A stretch of 64,000 bases of DNA from Paenibacillus thalictri. Its GTDB lineage: Bacteria > Bacillota > Bacilli > Paenibacillales > NBRC-103111. The DNA lies in assembly GCF_004307995.1 (NCBI RefSeq), contig NZ_SIRE01000028.1:62001-126000 (forward strand), written 5' to 3'. The translations under genes were made by a program, and so were the position numbers. Within the stretch, counting starts at the first letter, position 1. Each line of letters begins with the position of its first letter. The notes below the pieces were generated by a model. It made no database searches. It had not been told where the DNA came from and worked only from the letters and a program-made list of their open reading frames with translations. Shown here piece by piece: positions 56,999 through 64,000 of this stretch.

Positions 56999-57859
56999 TT
57001 ACCCTTTTACCGCTCCTAATGTCGCTCCTTTGACGAAGTACTTTTGCAGGAACGGGTACACAATGACGATCGGCAGCGTACTAACGACAACTCCGGCCAT
57101 CTTCATCGTCTCCGGCGGTAAAGCGACAGCTTCGGCCGCCACTGCCGGTTCGGGCACGGTAACGAGCTGCTGCAGCGCGACTTGAAGCGGAAATAAATCA
57201 GCTTTCGTAATATACAGCAAACCCGGAAAATACAGGTTCCAGTAATAAACGGCGTTGAACAGTCCTAACGTGGCCAGCAGCGGCAGCGATAACGGAAGTA
57301 CGACCCGGACGAAGTAACCGGCCTCGCCTGCGCCGTCGATGACGGCCGCATCCTCCAATTCCCCCGGCAGCTGCTCCATAAATGTTTTGGCAATAAGCAG
57401 GTGAAACGGGCTGATCAACGTCGGCACAAACAAAGCGAGCAGCGAGTTGATTAAGCCAAGGTTTTTCACGACCAAATACGTCGGGATGATGCCCCCGTTA
57501 AACAAAATTGTAAAGACAACGAGAAAAATGTAAATCCGCCGGCCCGGCACTTCTTTCCTGGCAAGGCCAAACCCCATCGCCATCGTCAGCAGCAAACCAA
57601 ACAACGTGCCTAGCAGCGTGACGATGACCGTATTAAGCAGCGACCTCGGAATAAGCGATTCGGTAAAAATTTGCTCGTATGCGGCAAAGGTAATTTGAGT
57701 CGGGAATAAGATAAATCCCCCATGCCTCATAACCTCTGTAAGCGGTGTCAAAGAAACCGCTGCGATATATAGAAACGGAACAACCGTGCCGATGCCAAGC
57801 AGCAACAGCAATACGTAATTCAAGCTGTAAAACCATTTTTCACCTGTTGAATGTCTCAT
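56999..57859 (-). CDS. Carbohydrate ABC permease, YtcP type
   Basis: 286 residues with GGAGGGAG before the ATG. Six membrane segments, and the coupling loop LEDAAVIDGAGEAGYFVRV (about 166-184). It pairs with the LplB-type permease 15 bp upstream. Confidence 0.93.
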   Translation of the reverse strand: MRHSTGEKWFYSLNYVLLLLLGIGTVVPFLYIAAVSLTPLTEVMRHGGFILFPTQITFAAYEQIFTESLIPRSLLNTVIVTLLGTLFGLLLTMAMGFGLARKEVPGRRIYIFLVVFTILFNGGIIPTYLVVKNLGLINSLLALFVPTLISPFHLLIAKTFMEQLPGELEDAAVIDGAGEAGYFVRVVLPLSLPLLATLGLFNAVYYWNLYFPGLLYITKADLFPLQVALQQLVTVPEPAVAAEAVALPPETMKMAGVVVSTLPIVIVYPFLQKYFVKGATLGAVKG

Positions 57860-57874
57860 ATGCCAGCTCCCTCC

Positions 57875-58768
57875 CTACCAAACGCCCGAGCCGGTTATTT
57901 TGCGTGACAACTGGTTCGCTCCCAGAACCAACCCAAGCGCGATGACGGATTTAAACAGTCCAACCGCAGCCGCAAGACTCATACGGCCTTCCAAAATGCC
58001 CATCCGGTATACCCAGGTGTCGATGATGTCTCCGACAGAATACACCAGCGGATTGTAAAAGACGAGAATTTGCTCCAATCCTCCGTCCAAAATATGAGCG
58101 AGCCGCAGCACAAACATCAGAAAGATGACCGGTGTCAGCCCGGGAATCGTAATATGACATATTTGCTTCCATTTGCTAGCGCCATCCATTACCGCCGCTT
58201 CATAAAGCTGCGGGTTGATCCCCGTAATGGCCGCCAAATAAATAATGGTCCCCCATCCGGTGTCTTTCCAGAGATCCGTACTGACGATAATCGCCCGGAA
58301 CCATTCCTCCGAGGTAAGAAATCCGATCGCCTCGCCGCCCGTTTGCCTGATCCATTGGTTGACCAAACCGCTGCCTTCGGACAACATGATAAAACAGATG
58401 CCGTAAATAATAACCCACGATAAAAAATGTGGCAAGTACACAAGCGTCTGCACCAGTCTTTTAAACCATTTGCTCATCACCTCATTCAGCAGAATCGCCA
58501 GCACAATCGGGGGCAAAAACACGAAAAGCAACCGGTAACAGCTAATCACCACCGTATTGGCAAAAACTTGGGAGAAGTTCGGATTATCGAAAAAAGTTCG
58601 AAAGTGCTCCGCGCCTACCCATGGCCCATCGAAAAATCCGTTTCCGATCGAGTATTCCTGGAATGCGATCACAAGCCCAAGCATCGGCCAAAACTTGAAC
58701 AACAGCAAATACGCTAGTCCCAACCAAATAAACAGCAGCCTGGTCTTAAACAAGCTTATGCGCCTCAA
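57875..58768 (-). CDS. Carbohydrate ABC permease, LplB type
   Basis: 297 residues. The start is a TTG at 58768, the first possible start after an in-frame stop, with GAGGAG 11 nt upstream. Six membrane segments and the coupling loop QLYEAAVMDGASKWKQI (about 205-221). It is the first gene of the importer/sulfatase operon. No ATPase is encoded in the operon. Confidence 0.91.
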   Translation of the reverse strand: MRRISLFKTRLLFIWLGLAYLLLFKFWPMLGLVIAFQEYSIGNGFFDGPWVGAEHFRTFFDNPNFSQVFANTVVISCYRLLFVFLPPIVLAILLNEVMSKWFKRLVQTLVYLPHFLSWVIIYGICFIMLSEGSGLVNQWIRQTGGEAIGFLTSEEWFRAIIVSTDLWKDTGWGTIIYLAAITGINPQLYEAAVMDGASKWKQICHITIPGLTPVIFLMFVLRLAHILDGGLEQILVFYNPLVYSVGDIIDTWVYRMGILEGRMSLAAAVGLFKSVIALGLVLGANQLSRKITGSGVW

Positions 58769-58915
58769 ACTGTTCTCAACTCCTCATGCGGTTATGACAC
58801 CATATTACAAAATCGCCAAAACAAAAAATATTCAAAATTCTCGAAAATTTTTAAGTTATTTGCGTTTCCAAGCTTTATAATATAAATCTGCACATGAAAA
58901 GGAGGTAACGCTTTC

Positions 58916-60700
58916 ATGATTTCAGAAAGTCTGGATTGGCTGAACCGCCGTCTCAAAATATCGACGAAAATCTTTTTCATCACGTTTCTGCTTATCGTCG
59001 CGCTTATTTTAACTTCAACCTTCTTTTTTCAGCAGAAAGCTTCCGGAACGCTGCTCTTCGCCCAAACCGAGTTCGCCAAACAATTGATTGCCAAATCGGA
59101 CGATTATCTCCAGCTCAATTTGCGAAGCATGAGAAGTTTCTTTCTTTCCGTCGCAGGGGACAAACGGCTGCAGTCCGGCAATTACGAACAGATCCAGACA
59201 TGGATGAACGATAACCTGATTCTGTACTTCCCCAACGCCAAAAACATTCACTTGCTTAAAGGGAATATCATCGTCGCAAGCACGACCCCAAACAATTGGC
59301 TGCTGGACGATAACCTCGATTTTCAGGAAAATAGGAAAGATATTAAAGTCCCCTACGAGTTGTATTGGTCCAAGCCTTATTATTCTCCGGTATCCAACTA
59401 TACGATTACAGCGATGATGGAAATTCCCGATTTCTCGGGTACGCCGTATACGCTTGCTCTCGATCTGGACTTTGCCGGATTCTACAAGTCCATATTTCCG
59501 ACCGATTCCGCGTCTCTGCAGGGCCAACTGCTGCTGCTCGATCGGGCGAATCAGCCCATCTACGGCACATCCCCGTATATGTCCTATAACGTCTTTACAC
59601 GAAAATACGAGCTGAATCTTCTGAGCCCGGAATGGTTCGACCAGAACTGGGGCACCTATGAAACTAGGCAGAATTCGCTGGATCTGCTGCTGGTCCGCAA
59701 GCAAAACGATCTGGTCGGATGGCAGGAAATTTGGGTGCTCGACCGCAAAGAACTGCTAACGCCTCTGCAGAAAGGCATGTCGAGCAATTGGCTGCTCATC
59801 TCGTTGTCGTGTGTGCTTGCTTTGTTCATCTCCTTTATGATCTCGATTTTTATCGGCAGCCCGATTAAGAAAATCGCCCGTTCCATGGACGAAATCAGCC
59901 TAGGCCAGTGGAATACGACGATTAAGGAAGTCAGGCATGACGAGTTGGGCATTTTGGCTAAACATTTTAACCATATGACGAAGAAAATCAGAAACCTCAT
60001 CGATGATTTGCAGCTTAAAGAAGCGGAAAAGAAAGAATCGGACTTTCGCGCGCTGCAGTCGCAAATCCGGCCCCATTTTTTGTACAACACGCTGAATCTT
60101 ATAGGCGCGGCGGCAAGAAAAGAGCAATTCGACAAAGTGGACGCTATGATTTCTTCCCTTATCGAAACACTGCAATACAGCATCGACCTGTCGCCTATGC
60201 CCTTGACGTTTCAAGAGGAACTATTGTCCGTTCAACACTACATTCATTTGATGCAGATCCGGTACGAAACCCACTTCTCCATAGAAATGGATATCGATCC
60301 TTATACGCAATCTTTGCTGCTGCCGAAATTTACCCTTCAGCCACTTACGGAAAATTCCATTTTTCACGGAATTGTTCCGGATAACCAGCCTGGTGTCCTG
60401 TTTATAGGCACGACCTTTCACGGCGATTCATGGGATATTATTATCGAGGATTCCGGGATCGGGATTGAGCCGGAGAAGCTGGCCGCGATCATCCAGTCGC
60501 TCGACCGGCAGCGAACCGACGAACATGAACATATCGGCTTGTACAGCGTCCATAACCGTCTGAAAATTATGTTTGGGGATGCCTACCATATCCAGATGGC
60601 AAGCACTGTCCGTGAGGGAACCCGGATCATTTTGACGCTGCCCGCATTAAGTCGAGGCAGCAAGGAGGCAGATCACTATGCTGACCCTATTGCTGGTTGA
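58916..60700 (+). CDS. YesM-type sensor histidine kinase
   Basis: 594 residues, ATG preceded by AAAGGAGG. Membrane helices at about 21-42 and 290-312 flank an extracellular sensor; HAMP, then RPHFLYNTLNLIG (phospho-His at about 383) and a HATPase domain (LTENSIFHG, EDSGIGIEPE). It overlaps the regulator gene by 23 bp and is divergent from the importer/sulfatase operon, so it most likely senses the imported glycan and induces that operon. Confidence 0.93.
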   Translation: MISESLDWLNRRLKISTKIFFITFLLIVALILTSTFFFQQKASGTLLFAQTEFAKQLIAKSDDYLQLNLRSMRSFFLSVAGDKRLQSGNYEQIQTWMNDNLILYFPNAKNIHLLKGNIIVASTTPNNWLLDDNLDFQENRKDIKVPYELYWSKPYYSPVSNYTITAMMEIPDFSGTPYTLALDLDFAGFYKSIFPTDSASLQGQLLLLDRANQPIYGTSPYMSYNVFTRKYELNLLSPEWFDQNWGTYETRQNSLDLLLVRKQNDLVGWQEIWVLDRKELLTPLQKGMSSNWLLISLSCVLALFISFMISIFIGSPIKKIARSMDEISLGQWNTTIKEVRHDELGILAKHFNHMTKKIRNLIDDLQLKEAEKKESDFRALQSQIRPHFLYNTLNLIGAAARKEQFDKVDAMISSLIETLQYSIDLSPMPLTFQEELLSVQHYIHLMQIRYETHFSIEMDIDPYTQSLLLPKFTLQPLTENSIFHGIVPDNQPGVLFIGTTFHGDSWDIIIEDSGIGIEPEKLAAIIQSLDRQRTDEHEHIGLYSVHNRLKIMFGDAYHIQMASTVREGTRIILTLPALSRGSKEADHYADPIAG

Positions 60701-62336
60701 TGACGAACCTATGGCCAGAAGCCATATTCGCAGTATTTACCCGTGGCGCGAGTGGGGATTCGATATTATCGGCGAGGCCGCCAACGGCTCTGAAGCTTTG
60801 GCGTTTTGCAGCGAACTTGTCCCCGACATCGCTTTAGTCGATATTACGATGCCGCTGATGGACGGATTGACCTTGCTTGAGCAGCTGAAATTACGGTACC
60901 CCGACATGCAGGTCATCATTTTGACCGCTCACCGGGATTTTGGCTATGCCCAGAAAGCGATTCAGAAAGGGGCCTCCGGGTATATCCTGAAATCTTCAGG
61001 CAACACGGACGAGACAAAAGAAGCGCTTGACCGGGCTCGTCATGAAATCAATAAGCAGCGTGCGACGGGTGAGAATCTGAAATTCCGGCAGCAGGTCATG
61101 CAAAATTATGAATACCCGATCCGCAAGCAATTTTTCGCAGATATCGTATCCGGATTGGTGTCGGAGCAAGACGAGATTATACGGAAAGCTTCGTCCATTG
61201 GTCTTCATATCCATGCCGAACGTTACATCCTGTTAGTATGCATAGCCGATAAACCGGGTTCCGTTTCTGCGCGATACAGCGAGAACAACTACAACCCCGC
61301 CGGGCTCGGCTTGCTGGACATCGTCCGGGACTTGCTGAATCAGAGCTGTCCTGTCAAATACGAAATCTTCCCGACGGAGGCAGGCCATTGTGCGATTCTC
61401 CTTCTAGCGTCAGGCTCCGCCGCCTTGGCCGAATGGCAGGAAGAACATGCGTTCCCCATGCTCAATGCCATCAACGACGCGGTTATCAGCAAGAAAAGCG
61501 CGGCGGTTTCTCTGGAAGACACGACCGTTTCTTCAGAGGAGCAACCGATGGTTTCCATGGTCGTGAGCGAACCATTCACCTTGATCCGCCAGCTCAAAGA
61601 TAAATACCATGCGCTGTTGTCCTATACCGGCCATCGTTATTATCAGAAAAAACCGCAGCCCATTATACTAAGTCAAGCAGCCGCCTTCCACCGTCAGCTT
61701 ACGTCCGATTACGAAACCTTATATGAGAGCTTTCAGACCGTCATTCAAGACCAAGACCGGGTTCGTCTGGATAAATGGCTGGCCCAGGCAGAGCTTGTAT
61801 CGCTGCATTATAAGCCGCATCCCGAGCAGCTCCGGCAGTGGCTCCATACGCTGGCGCAAGCAGTTGAACTGCATTCGGGCGATGAGCCGGTGACCGATTG
61901 GCCCGTCTTCAAGCAGTCGGCCAGCTTATTCGAATCCACGGAGCAGCTGCGCAAGTGGCTGATCGCCTGGTGGGACAAGCAAAATAAAATGGTCAAAACC
62001 CGCCCGGAAATCGCGCGGTCCATCCAATATATTAAAAAACATCTGGATGCCGATCTTTCGCTTGAGCTCGTGGCTGAGAAAGTCGAACTCAGCTCCGCTT
62101 ATTTAAGCCGCATCTTCAAGAAGGATATGGGCATTTCCATGACGGACTATATCACAGAACAACGTATCCAGCTGGCCAAAAAATATTTGACGGACGGAAC
62201 CTACCGGAATTTTGAGCTTGCCGAAAAAATCGGCTTCAAGAGTTATTCCTATTTCTGCACCATATTCAAGAAGGTGACCGGACAAACGCCCAACGAATAT
62301 AAAAACAGTCGGGTCTCCATCCATTCGGAGTCATAG
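60678..62336 (+). CDS. YesN-type AraC response regulator
   Basis: 552 residues, with AAGGAGG before the ATG. A receiver domain (1-120) has Asp-Asp near residue 8, phospho-acceptor Asp in ALVDITMP (about 55) and a Lys in YILKSSG. A long middle region of YesN type (about 130-440) follows, and a C-terminal AraC DNA-binding domain (about 450-548; LSLELVAEKVELSSAYLSRIFKKDMG). Unlike the regulator at 25403 it has no low-complexity insert. It is the partner of the kinase just upstream and probably controls the divergent importer genes. Confidence 0.93.
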   Translation: MLTLLLVDDEPMARSHIRSIYPWREWGFDIIGEAANGSEALAFCSELVPDIALVDITMPLMDGLTLLEQLKLRYPDMQVIILTAHRDFGYAQKAIQKGASGYILKSSGNTDETKEALDRARHEINKQRATGENLKFRQQVMQNYEYPIRKQFFADIVSGLVSEQDEIIRKASSIGLHIHAERYILLVCIADKPGSVSARYSENNYNPAGLGLLDIVRDLLNQSCPVKYEIFPTEAGHCAILLLASGSAALAEWQEEHAFPMLNAINDAVISKKSAAVSLEDTTVSSEEQPMVSMVVSEPFTLIRQLKDKYHALLSYTGHRYYQKKPQPIILSQAAAFHRQLTSDYETLYESFQTVIQDQDRVRLDKWLAQAELVSLHYKPHPEQLRQWLHTLAQAVELHSGDEPVTDWPVFKQSASLFESTEQLRKWLIAWWDKQNKMVKTRPEIARSIQYIKKHLDADLSLELVAEKVELSSAYLSRIFKKDMGISMTDYITEQRIQLAKKYLTDGTYRNFELAEKIGFKSYSYFCTIFKKVTGQTPNEYKNSRVSIHSES

Positions 62337-62374
62337 CGGGGGAAAGCGGGTACAGGGGTATTTTGGATATGAAT

Positions 62375-62407
62375 AAAAAACAGCCTCCCTTCGAGAAAGA
62401 GAGGCTG
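62375..62407 (-). terminator. Terminator of deoD
   Basis: Stem CAGCCTC (62381-62387) with GAGGCTG (62401-62407) followed by six U on the minus strand. It lies about 15 nt after the deoD stop; on the plus strand it may also stop the AraC regulator transcript. Confidence 0.85.
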
Positions 62408-62422
62408 CTTGCGTATTTTTCT

Positions 62423-63127
62423 TTATTTCAACACCGTATCCAAGGCTACCTCGATCATCTGGTTAAACGTCGTCTGCCGCTCCTGGGAAGTCGTCTGTTC
62501 CCCTGTCATCACGTGATCGCTCACAGTCAATATGGACAATCCGCGTACGCCGAATTTGGCAGCCAGCGTGTATAATACCGCCGTTTCCATCTCCACGGCA
62601 AGCACTCCGAGTTTACCCAGCAGTTTTAACGTGTCCAGACCGTCGGAGTAAAAGACGTCGGAAGAGAATACATTGCCTACCCGGATATGCAGCCCTTGAT
62701 CCGTTCCGACCTCATAAGCCTTCTTGATCAGCTCGAAACTGCCGATCGGCGCATAATCAATGCCCGGATAAGCGTTGCGGTTAATCGCCGAATCGGTGCA
62801 TGCCGCTTGAGCGACAATTACGTCGCGGACCTTCACATCGTTCTGAATAGCACCGCACGTCCCTACCCGCACGAGATCGGTCGCGCCGAATTCGTTAATC
62901 AGCTCGTGAATGTAGATGCCGGCCGAAGGTATGCCCATGCCGGTTCCCTGCACGGATACCCTTTGCCCCTTATATAAGCCCGTGAAACCAAGCATGCCGC
63001 GCACCTCGTTATAGCAGACGGCATTCTCAAGAAAATTCTCAGCAATGTACTTGGCGCGCAGCGGATCTCCCGGCAGCAGCACGGCTTCGGCGATGTCGCC
63101 TTTTTTTGCACCGATATGAACTGTCAT
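62423..63127 (-). CDS. deoD: Purine-nucleoside phosphorylase (DeoD type)
   Basis: 234 residues from the ATG at 63127, preceded by GGAGG; the open frame continues 47 codons upstream, but 234 matches the family length and the first residues MTVHIGAKKGDIAEAVLLPGDPLRA are typical. Phosphate-binding GDPLRA and the signature GTGMGIPSAGIY...VGTCGAIQ are present, as is LTVSDH with the catalytic Asp. It splits purine (deoxy)ribonucleosides with phosphate to base and ribose-1-phosphate in the cytoplasm for salvage. A TGTGA-N6-TCACA site lies about 100 bp upstream. Confidence 0.96.
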   Translation of the reverse strand: MTVHIGAKKGDIAEAVLLPGDPLRAKYIAENFLENAVCYNEVRGMLGFTGLYKGQRVSVQGTGMGIPSAGIYIHELINEFGATDLVRVGTCGAIQNDVKVRDVIVAQAACTDSAINRNAYPGIDYAPIGSFELIKKAYEVGTDQGLHIRVGNVFSSDVFYSDGLDTLKLLGKLGVLAVEMETAVLYTLAAKFGVRGLSILTVSDHVMTGEQTTSQERQTTFNQMIEVALDTVLK

Positions 63128-63223
63128 GTAATAAACCTCCATCTCATATTTCATAATAAAATCACTACTTGCCAACTTACCATACTTCGGCGGAAATTTC
63201 AGCGAACGGATCATCTTCTTTTT

Positions 63224-63239
63224 TGTGAACAGCCTCACA
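63224..63239. promoter_or_regulatory. Crp/Fnr-type operator
   Basis: A perfect TGTGA-N6-TCACA palindrome in the gap between the Crp/Fnr gene and deoD, about 97-112 bp upstream of the deoD start. The half-sites are those bound by Crp and Bacillus Fnr-like proteins, and the regulator encoded next door has a matching recognition helix. Whether the promoter of deoD lies just downstream could not be decided. Confidence 0.6.
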
Positions 63240-63325
63240 ATATTTTGGCCAAAACCGCGACAGCACAATCGCCGTTTGTTTGTTACACTATGTTGTGCAA
63301 GGACAAATGACGTGTTTATCCCATG

Positions 63326-64000
63326 TTATCGTTCATGCCAAATACGGTGGGCCGACATCTCATCGGGCTCATTGCATATGTAGTCCAGCCGCTCCAAGTC
63401 AAGAATATGGATACACTTCTGCCTAATTTCGATAATTCCGTCCTTTTTCAGCTCATTGACGGTCTTCGAAATGGACTCCCGGGTAAGTCCAAGCATGTCT
63501 GCCAGGTCACTTTGTGTTATTTTAAAATCAATCCTGTAGACGCCGTCATATTGCCCTCCGCAATTATGATACAAATCCATAATCAGATTGGCCGTACGAG
63601 TTCGCGTATCGTCGAAAGTAAGACTTCGCACTTTACGGTTCATAATCCTCAGCCGCTCCAGAAGTAAATTGTACGCCCTTCGGAGAACGGCCGGGTATTT
63701 ATTAATGATGTACAAAAAATCTTTTTTTGTGAGCATCCATGCGGCAACCGGCTCAAATGCTTCAACGGAAGCCATTCGGTACAGCTGCTTTTCGTCGCAA
63801 ATCGCCTCTATCTCGCCCACCGCATGGCCGGGAAAATGGAAATTAAACACAAGCTCCTGGGCGTCTTTAACACGGTACACTTTCACGATGCCGGAACGGA
63901 TAAAGTATACTTCGTCGCTGTGATCGTTCTCAAAAATCAGGTTATGGTTCTTTTTGAAATTGCGGGTTTTAAATAACGCGAGAAGCTGCGGATGGTCTTC
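63326..64000 (-). CDS. Crp/Fnr-family regulator (N-terminus cut off by window edge)
   Basis: The frame runs off the window; about 224 residues are visible and only a short N-terminal part should be missing. The first part is a cyclic-nucleotide-binding-type beta barrel (FENDHSDEVYFIRSGIVKVYRV, GHAVGEIEAI), then a long dimer helix and a winged helix (about the last 75 residues; QSDLADMLGLTRESISKTVNEL). The recognition helix R-E-S-I-S-K keeps the Arg-Glu pair that reads TGTGA. No cluster of N-terminal Cys is visible, so iron-sulfur sensing is not evident. The ligand is unknown. Confidence 0.92.
   Translation of the reverse strand, partial: EDHPQLLALFKTRNFKKNHNLIFENDHSDEVYFIRSGIVKVYRVKDAQELVFNFHFPGHAVGEIEAICDEKQLYRMASVEAFEPVAAWMLTKKDFLYIINKYPAVLRRAYNLLLERLRIMNRKVRSLTFDDTRTRTANLIMDLYHNCGGQYDGVYRIDFKITQSDLADMLGLTRESISKTVNELKKDGIIEIRQKCIHILDLERLDYICNEPDEMSAHRIWHER

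Noticed and set aside
58900..58920. Half-matching catabolite-responsive element GTAACGCTTTCA
   Set aside because: It overlaps the ribosome site and start codon of the YesM gene and fits only one half of the consensus well.

Overview
This window looks like a chromosomal segment of a Paenibacillus-type bacterium (Bacillota, Paenibacillaceae). The evidence is the density of LplB/YtcP/LipO-type carbohydrate ABC importers, three YesM/YesN-type or AraC-type sensor-regulator units, S-layer-homology (SLH) surface proteins with Gram-positive signal peptides, strong GGAGG ribosome binding sites and a moderate base composition. No rRNA, tRNA, CRISPR, phage or transposase gene was recognised. The window cuts a gene at each end.

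Layout. (1) 1-9232: three tandem, minus-strand, mosaic SLH-anchored surface proteins (the first is cut by the window edge), each with its own promoter region; the second and third end at near-identical hairpin terminators. (2) 9774-17843, plus strand: a sugar uptake and catabolism locus with a TIM-barrel isomerase/epimerase, two permeases, a lipoprotein binding protein, an MDR dehydrogenase and a membrane-bound AraC regulator. (3) 17869-28616, minus strand: YesM-like kinase, AraC response regulator with a long disordered linker, ABC importer, FAD oxidoreductase, then (after a ~200 bp palindromic element) a D-serine dehydratase/D-threonine aldolase-like PLP enzyme and an M20 deacylase. (4) 28974-35189: a secreted glycerophosphodiesterase, an atypical EPSP synthase divergent from a LysR regulator, and an SsuABC/TauABC-type importer. 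(5) 35533-50537: a surface-protein region with an exported TPR-like protein, an InlB-repeat SLH protein, an SLH protein with two cohesin-like modules, and, overlapping it at the start codon, a secreted 14-blade propeller protein ending in a type I dockerin; next to them a NarL-type regulator and a jelly-roll/7TM histidine kinase face each other tail to tail. (6) 50974-62336: two sulfatases and a 5'-nucleotidase-like enzyme behind a LplB/YtcP/LipO-type importer, divergent from a YesM/YesN pair. (7) 62423-64000: purine-nucleoside phosphorylase DeoD, and the 3' part of a Crp/Fnr regulator with a perfect TGTGA-N6-TCACA site between them.

The most interesting system is in region 5. A dockerin-bearing secreted protein is translationally coupled to a two-cohesin, wall-anchored protein, which resembles a miniature cellulosome-like display device with no carbohydrase in the unit. 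A 27/29-bp motif shared by the region upstream of this operon and the promoter of the adjacent histidine kinase suggests common control. In region 6 both sulfatases lack signal peptides, which suggests that a sulfated glycan fragment is imported first and desulfated in the cytoplasm.
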